Assembly: GCF_001293775.1 (NCBI RefSeq)
Contig: NZ_LGLN01000045.1
Location: 22,747-86,746, forward strand
DNA length: 64,000 nt
Reading direction: 5' to 3'
DNA from: Pseudomonas syringae pv. cilantro
Lineage (GTDB): Bacteria; Pseudomonadota; Gammaproteobacteria; Pseudomonadales; Pseudomonadaceae
The notes beneath the pieces were generated by a model that was not told where the DNA came from, ran no database searches, and saw only the letters and a program-made list of their open reading frames with translations. A program made the translations under genes and the position numbers. This document shows, one piece after another, positions 55,376 through 64,000 of this stretch. Position 1 is the first letter of the stretch. Each line of letters begins with the position of its first letter.

Positions 55376-57310
55376 ATGAACTTCCAGCAACTCACGCGTC
55401 TGGCACAAGTCAGCAGCCCGCTCGGTCCGGATGTGCTGCTGCTCAAGGAAATGAGCGGCGGCGATGAGCTGGGGCGGCTGTTCAGTTACGACCTGCAACT
55501 GACCTCGGTCGACGGCGCGCTGGACCTCAACCAATTGCTGGGCAAGCCGATGAGCCTGTCCGTGCAACTGGCGGGCGGTGCGCAGCGTTATTTTCATGGC
55601 ATTGCGGCGCGCTGCAGCCAGAACGTGACCCGCGATCAATTCGCCAGTTACCAGGTCACGCTGCGCCCATGGCTGTGGCTGTTGACCCGCACGTCCGACT
55701 GCCGGATTTTCCAGAACCTGACCATTCCGCAGATCATCAAGCAGGTGTTCCGCGACCTGGGTTTTTCCGACTTCGAAGACGCCCTGAGCAAACCGTATCG
55801 CGAGTGGGAATACTGCGTGCAGTATCGCGAGAGCAGTTTCGACTTCGTCAGTCGGTTGATGGAACAGGAAGGGATTTATTACTTTTTCCGTCACGAAAAG
55901 GATCGTCACGTACTGGTGCTGGCCGATGCCTACGGCGCTCATCAACCGGCGGCCGGTTACGAGTCGGTGCCCTACTTTCCGCCCGACGGCCAGCATCGCG
56001 AACGTGATCATATCAATGACTGGCGTCTGGCTCAGGAAGTGCAGCCAGGTTCGCTAGAACTGAATGACTACGACTTCCAGCGACCGAGCGCGAGCATCGA
56101 CGTGCGCTCGGCCATGCCGCGTCCGCACACCGCCGGCGATTATCCGCTTTACGACTACCCCGGCACCTACGTGCAGAGCCAGGACGGCGAGCACTACGCA
56201 CGCACTCGCCTGGAAGCACTGCAAAGCCTGCACGAACGGGTCGAGCTCAGCGGCAACGCGCGAGGCCTGGGTGCCGGGCACCTGTTCAGCCTGACCGGTT
56301 TCGGCCGTCAGGATCAGAACCGCGAATACCTGATCGTCGGCGCGCGCTATTACCTGGCGCAGGAAAGCCTGGAAAGTGGCGCTTCCGGGGGCAGCGTGCA
56401 ATTTGAACTCGGCCTGAGCTGCATTGATGCCCAGCAGAGCTTTCGGCCACTGGCCACGACCCAGCGCCCGATCGTCAAAGGCCCGCAGACCGCCGTGGTG
56501 GTAGGCCCCGCTGGCGAAGAAATCTGGACCGATCAGTTTGGCCGGGTGAAGGTGCATTTCCACTGGGACCGCCACGATCAGTCCAACGAAAACAGCTCAT
56601 GCTGGATTCGCGTCTCGCAAGCCTGGGCCGGTAAGAACTGGGGATCGATGCAGATTCCGCGCATCGGTCAGGAAGTGATCGTCAGTTTTCTGGAAGGTGA
56701 TCCCGACCGACCGATCATTACTGGCCGCGTCTACAACGCCGAACAGACGGTGCCTTACGACCTGCCCGCCAATGCCACGCAGAGCGGCATGAAAAGCCGT
56801 TCCAGCAAAGGCGGCACGCCGGCGAATTTCAACGAGATCCGCATGGAGGACAAGAAAGGCGCGGAGCAGTTGTACATCCATGCGGAGCGGAATCAGGACG
56901 TGATCGTCGAGGTGGATGAAAGCCACTCGGTGGGCCACGACCGGTTCAAGGGCATCGGCCATGACGAGACCGTGTTGATCGGCAACAACCGCGTGCGCAT
57001 CGTCAAACAGGACGATGTGGTGGCCGTCGGCGCGAGCAAGACCGACAGCGTCAGCCAGAGCTACATCATAGAAGTGGGGGAAAACCTGCGGCTGGTGTGT
57101 GGCAAAAGCGTGCTTGAGCTCAACGCCAGCGGCCAGATCAATATCTGCGGTGTGCAGATCAGCCTGCACGCCAGCGGCGACGCGCAGTTCAACACCGGCG
57201 GCGTGCTGCACCTGAACAACGGCAAGGGTGCCGATGCAGCGCCTGACGGTCAGGGCATCAAAGCCACCATCGACGCCAATATCGCCAGCGCTTTTCCCAA
57301 GCCTCAATAA
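55376..57310 (+). CDS. vgrG: T6SS spike protein VgrG (TssI)
   Basis: VgrG trimers form the spike that carries the PAAR tip and effectors. The 644-residue protein has a gp27-like domain (about 1-370), a gp5 OB-fold region (about 385-465, IWTDQFGRVKVHFHWDRHDQ) and a C-terminal DUF2345-type beta region ending in about 30 residues without a toxin domain. It therefore carries no fused effector; the Rhs protein downstream is the likely cargo. Confidence 0.96.
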   Translation: MNFQQLTRLAQVSSPLGPDVLLLKEMSGGDELGRLFSYDLQLTSVDGALDLNQLLGKPMSLSVQLAGGAQRYFHGIAARCSQNVTRDQFASYQVTLRPWLWLLTRTSDCRIFQNLTIPQIIKQVFRDLGFSDFEDALSKPYREWEYCVQYRESSFDFVSRLMEQEGIYYFFRHEKDRHVLVLADAYGAHQPAAGYESVPYFPPDGQHRERDHINDWRLAQEVQPGSLELNDYDFQRPSASIDVRSAMPRPHTAGDYPLYDYPGTYVQSQDGEHYARTRLEALQSLHERVELSGNARGLGAGHLFSLTGFGRQDQNREYLIVGARYYLAQESLESGASGGSVQFELGLSCIDAQQSFRPLATTQRPIVKGPQTAVVVGPAGEEIWTDQFGRVKVHFHWDRHDQSNENSSCWIRVSQAWAGKNWGSMQIPRIGQEVIVSFLEGDPDRPIITGRVYNAEQTVPYDLPANATQSGMKSRSSKGGTPANFNEIRMEDKKGAEQLYIHAERNQDVIVEVDESHSVGHDRFKGIGHDETVLIGNNRVRIVKQDDVVAVGASKTDSVSQSYIIEVGENLRLVCGKSVLELNASGQINICGVQISLHASGDAQFNTGGVLHLNNGKGADAAPDGQGIKATIDANIASAFPKPQ

Positions 57311-57325
57311 CGAGAAATCAGCCCC

Positions 57326-57751
57326 ATGGTTTACCGCCTCAATGAGTTCCAGCTGCAACTGCCCGACAGCGAACTGCTGGACGCATCGATCAACATTCTC
57401 AAGTTCCCGGCGCTGGGCACGTCGCTGATTGTCAGCCGCAGCCAACTGGCCGACGGCGAAACCTTGCACAGCAACTTCGACGCGCAATTGCAGCGTCTGG
57501 AGCAGCAGGTTCAGGATCTTCGCTACCAGCCGGCGCACAGCACACGCCTGGGTGCCGACCAGTCGATTGAAGGGATCGAGCTGCGCAGCCAGTTCAGCAA
57601 AGGCACTGAAAAAGTCTTTCAGTTCCAGCTGGCGCTGGTGCTGCCGGGCACACGCAAGATGATCGCGCTCAGCTACGTCAAGGCTCAGCCGCTGGGCGAT
57701 GCGGAGGTCGCCCATTGGGCAACGCTCAAGCAGACGCTGACCCCCGCATGA
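57326..57751 (+). CDS. Eag-type effector chaperone (DUF1795/DcrB)
   Basis: A 141-residue protein matching the DUF1795 chaperone family (EagR/EagT6). These bind the N-terminal transmembrane segments of PAAR effectors before loading on VgrG. Blocks typical of the family are YRLNEFQLQLPDSELLDASI and FQFQLALVLPGTRKMIALSY. It sits between vgrG and rhs, 15 bases after vgrG and 12 before rhs. This agrees with a role as chaperone for the Rhs protein, whose N-terminus has helices. Confidence 0.92.
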   Translation: MVYRLNEFQLQLPDSELLDASINILKFPALGTSLIVSRSQLADGETLHSNFDAQLQRLEQQVQDLRYQPAHSTRLGADQSIEGIELRSQFSKGTEKVFQFQLALVLPGTRKMIALSYVKAQPLGDAEVAHWATLKQTLTPA

Positions 57752-57763
57752 AGAGCGCCCTGA

Positions 57764-60700
57764 ATGTCTGACGCGTTATGGGCTGCCCGCCTGGGCGACG
57801 GTCTCGAACACAGCTCGATGATGGCCGACATCCTCGGTGGCGTGCTCGAGGTCGCTGCTTATGCGGCCATCGGTTCGCTGGCCACGATGGCCGTGGTCGC
57901 GGCGACCGGCATTACGGTTGCCACCGGCGGGCTGGGGGCCTGTGTGCTCGGTGCGGTCGTGGGGGTGATCGTCGGTCTGGCGATGAGCAGGACGGGGGCG
58001 GACAGAGGGCTCACCGATTTATGCGAATCGATTGCCAACGGCCTGTTCCCGCCCACGGTACAGGCCACGATTCTCACCGGCTCTACCGACACGCTGATCA
58101 ACTCGATCCCGGCTGCTCGCGCGGCGGGTGCCGTACCGTCGCAGATGAACCCGTTGCGGTCACTGGACAGCGAAGAGGCCGAGGACAGCGCTGAAAGCGA
58201 AGAAGCGCCGCAAACCGGGCCCGCTCTGATGAGCGTCGGCAAGGCGGAAGAATCCGGCTTTCTGGACATGGCCAAAGGTTTTTTCTCGCAGCTCTGGCAA
58301 CCCACCGTCGCAGAGCCAGTGCCCGGCGCGGTGCCCAAGCCGCTGGACTTGGTCACCTGCATGAAGCATCCGCCGATGCCACCGCAGTTTCTCGCCGAAG
58401 GTTCGGAAAAGGTCAGTATCAACGGTCAGCCCGCCGTCCGTAGCGGCGACCGCAGCACCTGCGAGGCCAAGGTGGTTTCGTCGGGTATGGTCTCTTCCAA
58501 CGTGACCATCGGCGGCGATTCGGTGGTCGTGCGCGAGATCCGCAGCGGCAAAACGCCTGGCGTCGGTTTGGCGCTGACCGTCCTGATGATGCTCAAGGGC
58601 GGCAAGGGTAAGTTTCGTGCCAACCTGCCCTGCATGCTGCTGTCGGCCGTGAACGGTTATGTCGTCAGCCAGGTCACGGGGGCGCTGAACAACGCGATGT
58701 CCGGCTCGCCCAATCCGGTGCATGCCGCCACTGGAGCCAAGGTACTGGGGGGCGACGACGAACTCGACTTCGTACTGCCGGGCGTCTTGCTCATCGACTG
58801 GCAGCGCTTTTACAACAGTCGCGATGAGCGACGTCACAGCCTGCTGGGTGCTGGCTGGAGCGTCCCCTATGAAATCAGCGTACAGATCGAGCCGCATCCT
58901 GATGGCGGCGAGCGGCTGATTTACACCGATGAGCAGGCCCGACGCATCGACATGGGCTCAATCGCTCTGGGCGGTGCAGTTTTCAGCGCTGGCGAGGGGC
59001 TGGCGGTACGCCGCAACGACAACGGCCAGTTGCTGATAGAGAGTGATGACGGGCTGTACCGGTTGTTCGAACCGACACTCGCAGACCCCGCCCTCCTGCG
59101 CCTCAGCCAACTGGGTGACCGAAACGACAACCGGATTTACCTGGATTACGACGCCGCAGGAAAACTGATTCGTCTGCGCGACACGCTGGACTTGGTGCAG
59201 GTTGAACTGACCTACAGCGCGCAATGGCCTGACCGTGTGCAGCACGTTGAGCGGCTGTTTGCCAATCAGCAACGTGAAGTATTGGTCAGCTACGATTACG
59301 ACGCTCTCGGCAATCTGGCCGAAGTTCGCGATGCACTCGGGCAGGTCCAGCGGCGCTTTGCGTATGACGCGGGCCAGCGCATGGTCGAACACCAACTGCC
59401 CACCGGCATGCGCTGTTTCTATGAGTGGGCGCAGGTGGACAGCGTCGAGTGGCGCGTGGTCCGGCACTGGACCGACGAAGGCGACAGCTACACATTCGAT
59501 TACGATTTGCGCAACGGCATCACCCGCGTCATCGACGGCCTGCAACGTATCAGTGTTCGCCACTGGAATGCGCAGCAACAGATCACCGAATACACTGACA
59601 CGCTGGGCAACACCTGGCGCTTCAGCTGGAGTGACGAGCGCCAGTTGCTGAGCGCAACCGATCCGCTGGGCGGGCAGTATCAGTACAGTTACGACGAAGC
59701 AGGCAATCTGAGCGAAACGCTTGACCCGCTCGGCCGTCGCGAATCGGTTCTGTGGCTGGAACTCTGGTCACTGCCGCTGGTGGAAACCGATGCGGCCGGC
59801 AACCACTCGAGCTATCGCTATGACCAGCGCGGCAATTGCATTGCCGAGACAGACCCGCTGGGTCAGGTGACACAGTACCGCTACGACGAACGCGGCCAGA
59901 CCATCGAGATCATTGATGCCACTGGCAAGCACAAAACCCTTGAATGGAACGACCTTGGGCAACTGATCGAACACGTTGACTGCTCGGGTTATCCGACCCG
60001 TTTCAGTTACGACCGGCACGGTTATTTGCAGGTTGTGACAGATGCCCTTGGTGAACGCACGCGCTATGAGCATGATCGCCAGGGTCGTCTGCTGCACTGT
60101 CAGTTACCTGATGAGCGCATCGAACAATACCTGCGCGATGACAGCGGCCAGCTCATCGGCTATATCGACCCCGCAGGGCACACCACTCGCTATCAATACG
60201 ACCGGCTGGGCCGGGTGCTTCAGCGCGTGGACGCGGTTGGGCGCTCGGTGCAATTCAGCTACGACGCGTATGGCCGCCTGCTGGCACTGACCAACGAGAA
60301 CGCTGAAAGCTATCAGTTTGCGTGGGACGCAGGCGACCGGCTGATGCAACAGCAGGATCTGGACGGCAGCGGTCGGCGCTACACCTACGACGCACTGGAC
60401 AGCGTGATACGCCTGGAATATATCCCCGCTCCCTTCGGCAATGGGCTGGCCGTGGTTCCGGACGAGCCGGTTGCGCCCATCGTTCACGCGCTGGAGCGCG
60501 ATGCGGTCGGGCGACTGATGGCCAAAGTCACCGACGACGGCAGAACGGCGTACCAGTACAACCCGGTTGATCAACTGACCGGCGTGACGTTCACAAACCA
60601 GGCGGGCGAGGCACAGCGCCTGAGTTTCAGCTACGACGCGCTCGGCCAGTTGCTGGAAGAGCAAAGCGCGGCAGGCAGCCTGAAATACCATTACGACGAA

Positions 60701-62209
60701 TTGGGCAATCTGCTCCAGACACACCTGCCTGACGGCCGCTGGCTCAATCAGTTGTATTACGGCAGCGGGCATCTACACCAGATCAATCTGGACGGCCAGG
60801 TCATCAGCGATTTCGAGCGCGACCGCTTGCATCGCGAAGTGCTGCGCACGCAGGGTCAGATCATTACCCGCAGCGAATACGACCGCAGCGGCCGACTGCG
60901 CTCGCGCAAACGAAGGCTCGCAAGCCAGTCACCGATTCTCCCGGCAACCGTGCAGAAACACTTCGACTTCGACCCGGCAGACAACCTGATTGGCCGCCTG
61001 GACCAGCAGCCGCGCGGCGACCATCGCCAGTTGCTGCATTACGACGCCACCGGCCGCATCATCGCCAGCCAGGACAACGTTCAGGGTCAGAACGAAACCT
61101 TCGCTTACGACGCCGCAGCCAACCTCCTCGACGGACCGCCGAAAAGCGCGGGGCTGGTGGTGCATAACAAACTGCTGACCTATCAGGACAAACGCTACCG
61201 CTACGACGCCTTCGGCCGGATGATCGAAAAGCGCAGCGGCAGCCAGCGGGTGCAGCGCTTTATCTACGACGCGGAACATCAGTTGATCGAAGTGCGCAAC
61301 CAAGGCGGCGCGCGCAACACCGTGGTGAAAATGGCCTACGACCCGCTAGGGCGGCGAATCGCCAAGACCGAGCATGACGAGCATGGCTTCCCGCTCGGCG
61401 AAACGCACTTCACCTGGGACGGCATGCGCCTGCTGCAAGAACAGAAACACAGTCAGACCAGCCTCTACGTATACCCCGACGGCGGCTACGAACCTCTCGC
61501 CCGCGTCGATGGCACTGGCGCGCTGCAAAAAATCCGCTACTACCACAACGACCTCAACGGCCTGCCCGAACAACTGACCGAAAACGACGGCCAGACCGTC
61601 TGGCAAGCACGCTACCGGGTGTGGGGCAACACCGTCGAAGAAATTCGCGAACCGTATTACATCGAAGAACAGAACCTGAGGTTTCAGGGCCAGTATCTTG
61701 ATCGCGAAACGGGGCTGCATTACAACACCTTCAGGTTTTATGATCCGGATATCGGCCGGTTTACCACGCCGGACCCGATTGGGTTGGCGGGGGGGTTGAA
61801 TCTTTACCAGTACGCGCCGAATCCGATTGGGTGGGTGGATCCGTGGGGGTGGATAAAGTGTGGCACTGGCGAGTATAAGGATGTAGGGGGCCATCACGTT
61901 CACGCAAAGGCCGGCTTTAAAGCCAGTGTTAAATACGACCCCAAAAAAGGATTCTCGCTGAGCCAGAAGTATATGGATGATCTGGGACTTGACCACCAAG
62001 CGATGACCACCTATCAACGCCAAGCGTTTAAACAGCTGCATCTTAGCGGAAAACCCAATACACTGGCTGCGCACACTAAAATAGCAGTGGGAGCGCTTCA
62101 AGCTGGCGGAGCAACTGCATCACAGGCGAGACAGCTGACCGCTCAATCGCTCTGGAATCTACGCCAGCAAGGCGCAATAAAACCAACTAATATTCCTTGG
62201 TATCGATAG
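57764..62209 (+). CDS. Rhs/PAAR effector with C-terminal toxin domain
   Basis: A 1481-residue Rhs polymorphic toxin. Residues about 19-75 form two membrane helices with the N-terminal prePAAR-like ARLGDGLEHSS. PAAR-like sequence follows in two parts: ITGSTDTLINSIPAAR near 105-120, and residues about 195-258 with CMKHPPMP and INGQPAVRSGD. From about residue 316 come Rhs repeats (many YD-type). The core ends DPIGLAGGLNLYQYAPNPIG then WVDPWGW. The variable tip (about 1364-1481) contains GHH (residues 1376-1378), compatible with an HNH/Endo VII-like nuclease, but this is tentative. Tip and downstream gene are AT-richer than the core. Confidence 0.92.
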   Translation: MSDALWAARLGDGLEHSSMMADILGGVLEVAAYAAIGSLATMAVVAATGITVATGGLGACVLGAVVGVIVGLAMSRTGADRGLTDLCESIANGLFPPTVQATILTGSTDTLINSIPAARAAGAVPSQMNPLRSLDSEEAEDSAESEEAPQTGPALMSVGKAEESGFLDMAKGFFSQLWQPTVAEPVPGAVPKPLDLVTCMKHPPMPPQFLAEGSEKVSINGQPAVRSGDRSTCEAKVVSSGMVSSNVTIGGDSVVVREIRSGKTPGVGLALTVLMMLKGGKGKFRANLPCMLLSAVNGYVVSQVTGALNNAMSGSPNPVHAATGAKVLGGDDELDFVLPGVLLIDWQRFYNSRDERRHSLLGAGWSVPYEISVQIEPHPDGGERLIYTDEQARRIDMGSIALGGAVFSAGEGLAVRRNDNGQLLIESDDGLYRLFEPTLADPALLRLSQLGDRNDNRIYLDYDAAGKLIRLRDTLDLVQVELTYSAQWPDRVQHVERLFANQQREVLVSYDYDALGNLAEVRDALGQVQRRFAYDAGQRMVEHQLPTGMRCFYEWAQVDSVEWRVVRHWTDEGDSYTFDYDLRNGITRVIDGLQRISVRHWNAQQQITEYTDTLGNTWRFSWSDERQLLSATDPLGGQYQYSYDEAGNLSETLDPLGRRESVLWLELWSLPLVETDAAGNHSSYRYDQRGNCIAETDPLGQVTQYRYDERGQTIEIIDATGKHKTLEWNDLGQLIEHVDCSGYPTRFSYDRHGYLQVVTDALGERTRYEHDRQGRLLHCQLPDERIEQYLRDDSGQLIGYIDPAGHTTRYQYDRLGRVLQRVDAVGRSVQFSYDAYGRLLALTNENAESYQFAWDAGDRLMQQQDLDGSGRRYTYDALDSVIRLEYIPAPFGNGLAVVPDEPVAPIVHALERDAVGRLMAKVTDDGRTAYQYNPVDQLTGVTFTNQAGEAQRLSFSYDALGQLLEEQSAAGSLKYHYDELGNLLQTHLPDGRWLNQLYYGSGHLHQINLDGQVISDFERDRLHREVLRTQGQIITRSEYDRSGRLRSRKRRLASQSPILPATVQKHFDFDPADNLIGRLDQQPRGDHRQLLHYDATGRIIASQDNVQGQNETFAYDAAANLLDGPPKSAGLVVHNKLLTYQDKRYRYDAFGRMIEKRSGSQRVQRFIYDAEHQLIEVRNQGGARNTVVKMAYDPLGRRIAKTEHDEHGFPLGETHFTWDGMRLLQEQKHSQTSLYVYPDGGYEPLARVDGTGALQKIRYYHNDLNGLPEQLTENDGQTVWQARYRVWGNTVEEIREPYYIEEQNLRFQGQYLDRETGLHYNTFRFYDPDIGRFTTPDPIGLAGGLNLYQYAPNPIGWVDPWGWIKCGTGEYKDVGGHHVHAKAGFKASVKYDPKKGFSLSQKYMDDLGLDHQAMTTYQRQAFKQLHLSGKPNTLAAHTKIAVGALQAGGATASQARQLTAQSLWNLRQQGAIKPTNIPWYR

Positions 62210-62217
62210 GTTAAGAA

Positions 62218-62571
62218 ATGTCAAACGCACAAATACTTGATGCATTTGGTGAGATGCTCGTTTTACTTGTAAGAGATCGCACTATTGAAAAATTTGAAAA
62301 AATTGAAAACGGCTCACTTAAGTCTCAAAAAGGCCAAGAGCTTCATGGCACGCTTAGAAAATTTAATGAAGAACAGAAAATAGCCATAAAAAACTTAATT
62401 GTTGAAACTGTAGACAATTCCCTATTCAACTTACTCGACATGCTCGAGCAAAACGCTGAAAAAATAGAGCTAAACCTTAACAAAAAAAATATTAATTTGC
62501 TTAGCGACGGACTATCAGGCGAGCTATTTACAGATGATGGCTGGATCAAAAAGTTTAGCAAAAAAAAATGA
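62218..62571 (+). CDS. Candidate immunity protein for the Rhs toxin
   Basis: A 117-residue acidic-to-neutral cytoplasmic protein with no signal peptide, starting eight bases after the rhs stop. Its codon use is strongly AT-rich compared with the rest of the window, a common sign of a swapped toxin-immunity module. A cytoplasmic immunity protein fits a nuclease toxin. No family was recognised with certainty. The gene ends with a run of nine A that encodes the terminal lysines and stop. Confidence 0.78.
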   Translation: MSNAQILDAFGEMLVLLVRDRTIEKFEKIENGSLKSQKGQELHGTLRKFNEEQKIAIKNLIVETVDNSLFNLLDMLEQNAEKIELNLNKKNINLLSDGLSGELFTDDGWIKKFSKKK

Positions 62572-62641
62572 TTGAGGTTCATCCTGAAAAAGCAAAGAAG
62601 GTTGGCCAGAGGGGCGCGCTTGAGTCCATCACTTCAGGGCT

Positions 62642-63097
62642 TTAGAAGATACGAGCACGACGATCAAACCAACACAACCAAACCAACGGCGGCAACAATG
62701 CCAGCAGCGCCGCCAGATCCAGCCACACATGCGACCAGACACCGCCGTGCACCGAAATCATTATGTCCTGAGGCGCCCAGAGCAGAAGCCCGGCCATCAG
62801 CCAGCACCACGGCGCTGGGCTTTTCAGGCGGTTGCCCAGGTGCACGAGCGCCAGCATGTACACGGAATACGTTTGCAGGGTGGCACCGAACAAGGCCATC
62901 CACCAGACCTGTTGCGTGCGGGCAGCGGCGGGAACGGCTTCGGTCCAGAACGCCTGTTCGAGCGTGGTCAGGTAGCCGTCGAGCAAACCGGCATAGCCCG
63001 CCCAGGTGAACACGAGACTGCCGAGCACATGCGCCCCTGCAACGGCGTATAACCAAGTCACCAGCGTGCGGCGAAGAGTGTCGGAAGAAAGCGGCAT
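62642..63097 (-). CDS. Four-helix membrane protein, 151 aa
   Basis: I do not recognise this gene. It has about four membrane helices (about 10-32, 64-84, 95-113 and 118-140) and a short basic tail (DRRARIF). It runs opposite to the T6SS operon and ends close to it. It is probably a chromosomal gene unrelated to T6SS that marks the right boundary of the insertion site of Rhs modules. ATG 63097 is chosen as the family-plausible start; no strong ribosome site was checked. Confidence 0.65.
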   Translation of the reverse strand: MPLSSDTLRRTLVTWLYAVAGAHVLGSLVFTWAGYAGLLDGYLTTLEQAFWTEAVPAAARTQQVWWMALFGATLQTYSVYMLALVHLGNRLKSPAPWCWLMAGLLLWAPQDIMISVHGGVWSHVWLDLAALLALLPPLVWLCWFDRRARIF

Positions 63098-63396
63098 GCC
63101 AGGTCCTTGCGTTATCTGTACGAGGTGCCGAGTCTAGCGATTTCTGGCGGGCACAACATCGAAGTTCTGGCCTTGTGCGTTGGCTCTGGTGCCAAAGTGG
63201 CCCGCCCATCGTTATCACAGGCCTGCTTTGACTCTGAACGAAGTTCGGGACCGTCAAGACCAAGCCATATCGTGGCCGCAGGCCTTTTGCCTCCAGTCAA
63301 AACTACCAGTAGTCAGCATCGCGTTCTTCCGGGCAATGTACGGCTCCGCTTTGCAGGCCATCTGCCGGGCGAGCCTTACGTTCAGGAGTTGCGTTT
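63098..63396. other. Intergenic region before mscS, no gene seen
   Basis: This divergent spacer should contain promoters for the four-helix protein (leftward) and the mechanosensitive channel (rightward). I see no RNA gene, repeat or terminator in it. A ribosome site AGGAG lies close to the mscS ATG. Confidence 0.5.
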
Positions 63397-64000
63397 ATGG
63401 ATGCGCTGAATGTTATCAATATTGGCACTGACCGAATCAATTCGTTGCTCAACATTGTCCTGCAATACGGGGTAGCGATTGTCCTGAAGCTGGTGATCGC
63501 GGCGTTGCTGTGGATCGTGGGGCGCTGGCTGATCGGTGTTGTGGTGAGGATGGCGCAACGCTCACTGACGCGGCAGCGGTTCGATCCGACGGTGTTGCGC
63601 TATGTAGGCTCGTTCATCACGGTGACGCTGAATATCATTCTGGTGATCGCGATTCTGAGTTACTGCGGTATCGAGACCACCAGTTTCGCGGCGTTGCTGG
63701 CGGCCGTGGCGCTGGCGATCGGCATGGCGTGGTCGGGGTTGCTGTCCAACCTGGCGGCTGGCGGCTTTATCATCGTGCTGCGGCCGTTCAAGGTCGGCGA
63801 TTTGATTTCAGCAGCGGATGTGACGGGGACCGTGGTGGAAATCGGGCTGTTCGTGACGTCGATCAACACGGCGGATAACGTGTTGAGCCTGGTGGGTAAC
63901 AACAAGATCTTCGCCGATACGATCGTCAACTTCTCAAGCAATGACTTCCGCAGCGTAGAGTTGACCGCAACGCTACCCGCCACAGCGGACGAACAAACGA
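63397..64000 (+). CDS. mscS: Small-conductance mechanosensitive channel MscS (5' part)
   Basis: About 201 residues are visible before the window ends; no stop is reached. MscS opens under membrane tension and releases solutes during osmotic downshock. Visible parts are the N-terminal helix (VLKLVIAALLWIVGRWLIGV), the second helix and the pore-lining TM3 (LLAAVALAIGMAWSGLLSNL then AAGGFIIVLRPFKVGDLI). The beta domain with NNKIFADTIVNFS follows. The ATG at 63397 has AGGAG upstream. Confidence 0.93.
   Translation, partial: MDALNVINIGTDRINSLLNIVLQYGVAIVLKLVIAALLWIVGRWLIGVVVRMAQRSLTRQRFDPTVLRYVGSFITVTLNIILVIAILSYCGIETTSFAALLAAVALAIGMAWSGLLSNLAAGGFIIVLRPFKVGDLISAADVTGTVVEIGLFVTSINTADNVLSLVGNNKIFADTIVNFSSNDFRSVELTATLPATADEQT

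Noticed and set aside
1-64000. CRISPR arrays, tRNA or rRNA genes, insertion sequences
   Set aside because: No regularly spaced repeats, tRNA-like folds, rRNA blocks or transposase sequences were seen on either strand.

Overview
The window is a GC-rich bacterial chromosome segment that reads as Pseudomonas, most probably the P. syringae group. The basis is gene content and order (OprD porin, aguBA, rmlBC, dctBD, cysQ-nudE, an H1-type type VI secretion locus), GacA-type sRNA promoters, and the short hairpin REP elements common in that group. Assignment is by protein and motif recognition only; no database search was run.

Layout. Positions 1-10.4 kb: the 3'-truncated end of an acetyltransferase gene running into a 15-base C tract at the window edge, an orphan membrane protein, an OprD-type porin, a small protein, the aguB-aguA putrescine operon, a REP pair, a three-domain class III aminotransferase, and rmlB-rmlC. 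Positions 10.6-24.9 kb: dctB-dctD with an overlapping thioesterase-like gene, nudE-cysQ, a GMP/IMP-type nucleotidase, a BON-LysM protein, LysR-fdhD-YdeP-type molybdoenzyme, a glycine-zipper protein, a RecQ-family helicase and an unknown membrane-anchored protein.

Positions 24.9-25.5 kb have no protein gene. They hold two tandem sRNA genes that look like rsmX. Each has a -10 box, about seven GGA motifs, one of them presented in a perfect hairpin loop, and a strong terminator. The first has a perfect GacA upstream site.

Positions 25.5-62.6 kb are a complete H1-like type VI secretion system in two divergent operons. The leftward operon runs fha1-tssJ-tssK-tssL-tssM-tagF-pppA-ppkA-tagT-tagS-tagR-tagQ and carries the whole threonine-phosphorylation regulatory circuit. 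It ends in a translationally coupled pair that I propose is a Tse4-like pore-forming effector and its membrane immunity protein. The rightward operon runs tssA-tssB-tssC-hcp-[Tae4 amidase + candidate lipoprotein immunity]-tssE-tssF-tssG-clpV-vgrG-eag-rhs-immunity. The Tae4 pair occupies the place where P. aeruginosa H1 carries tagJ. The Rhs protein has an N-terminal transmembrane/PAAR region, an adjacent Eag chaperone gene, and a swapped AT-rich C-terminal toxin with a GHH motif.

Positions 62.6-64 kb hold a four-helix membrane protein and the start of an MscS-family channel cut by the window end.

The most interesting points are three candidate effector-immunity pairs in one locus, two of them not obviously annotated as such, and the placement of two Gac/Rsm sRNA genes directly beside the end of the T6SS operon. 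In other pseudomonads RsmA represses T6SS translation.
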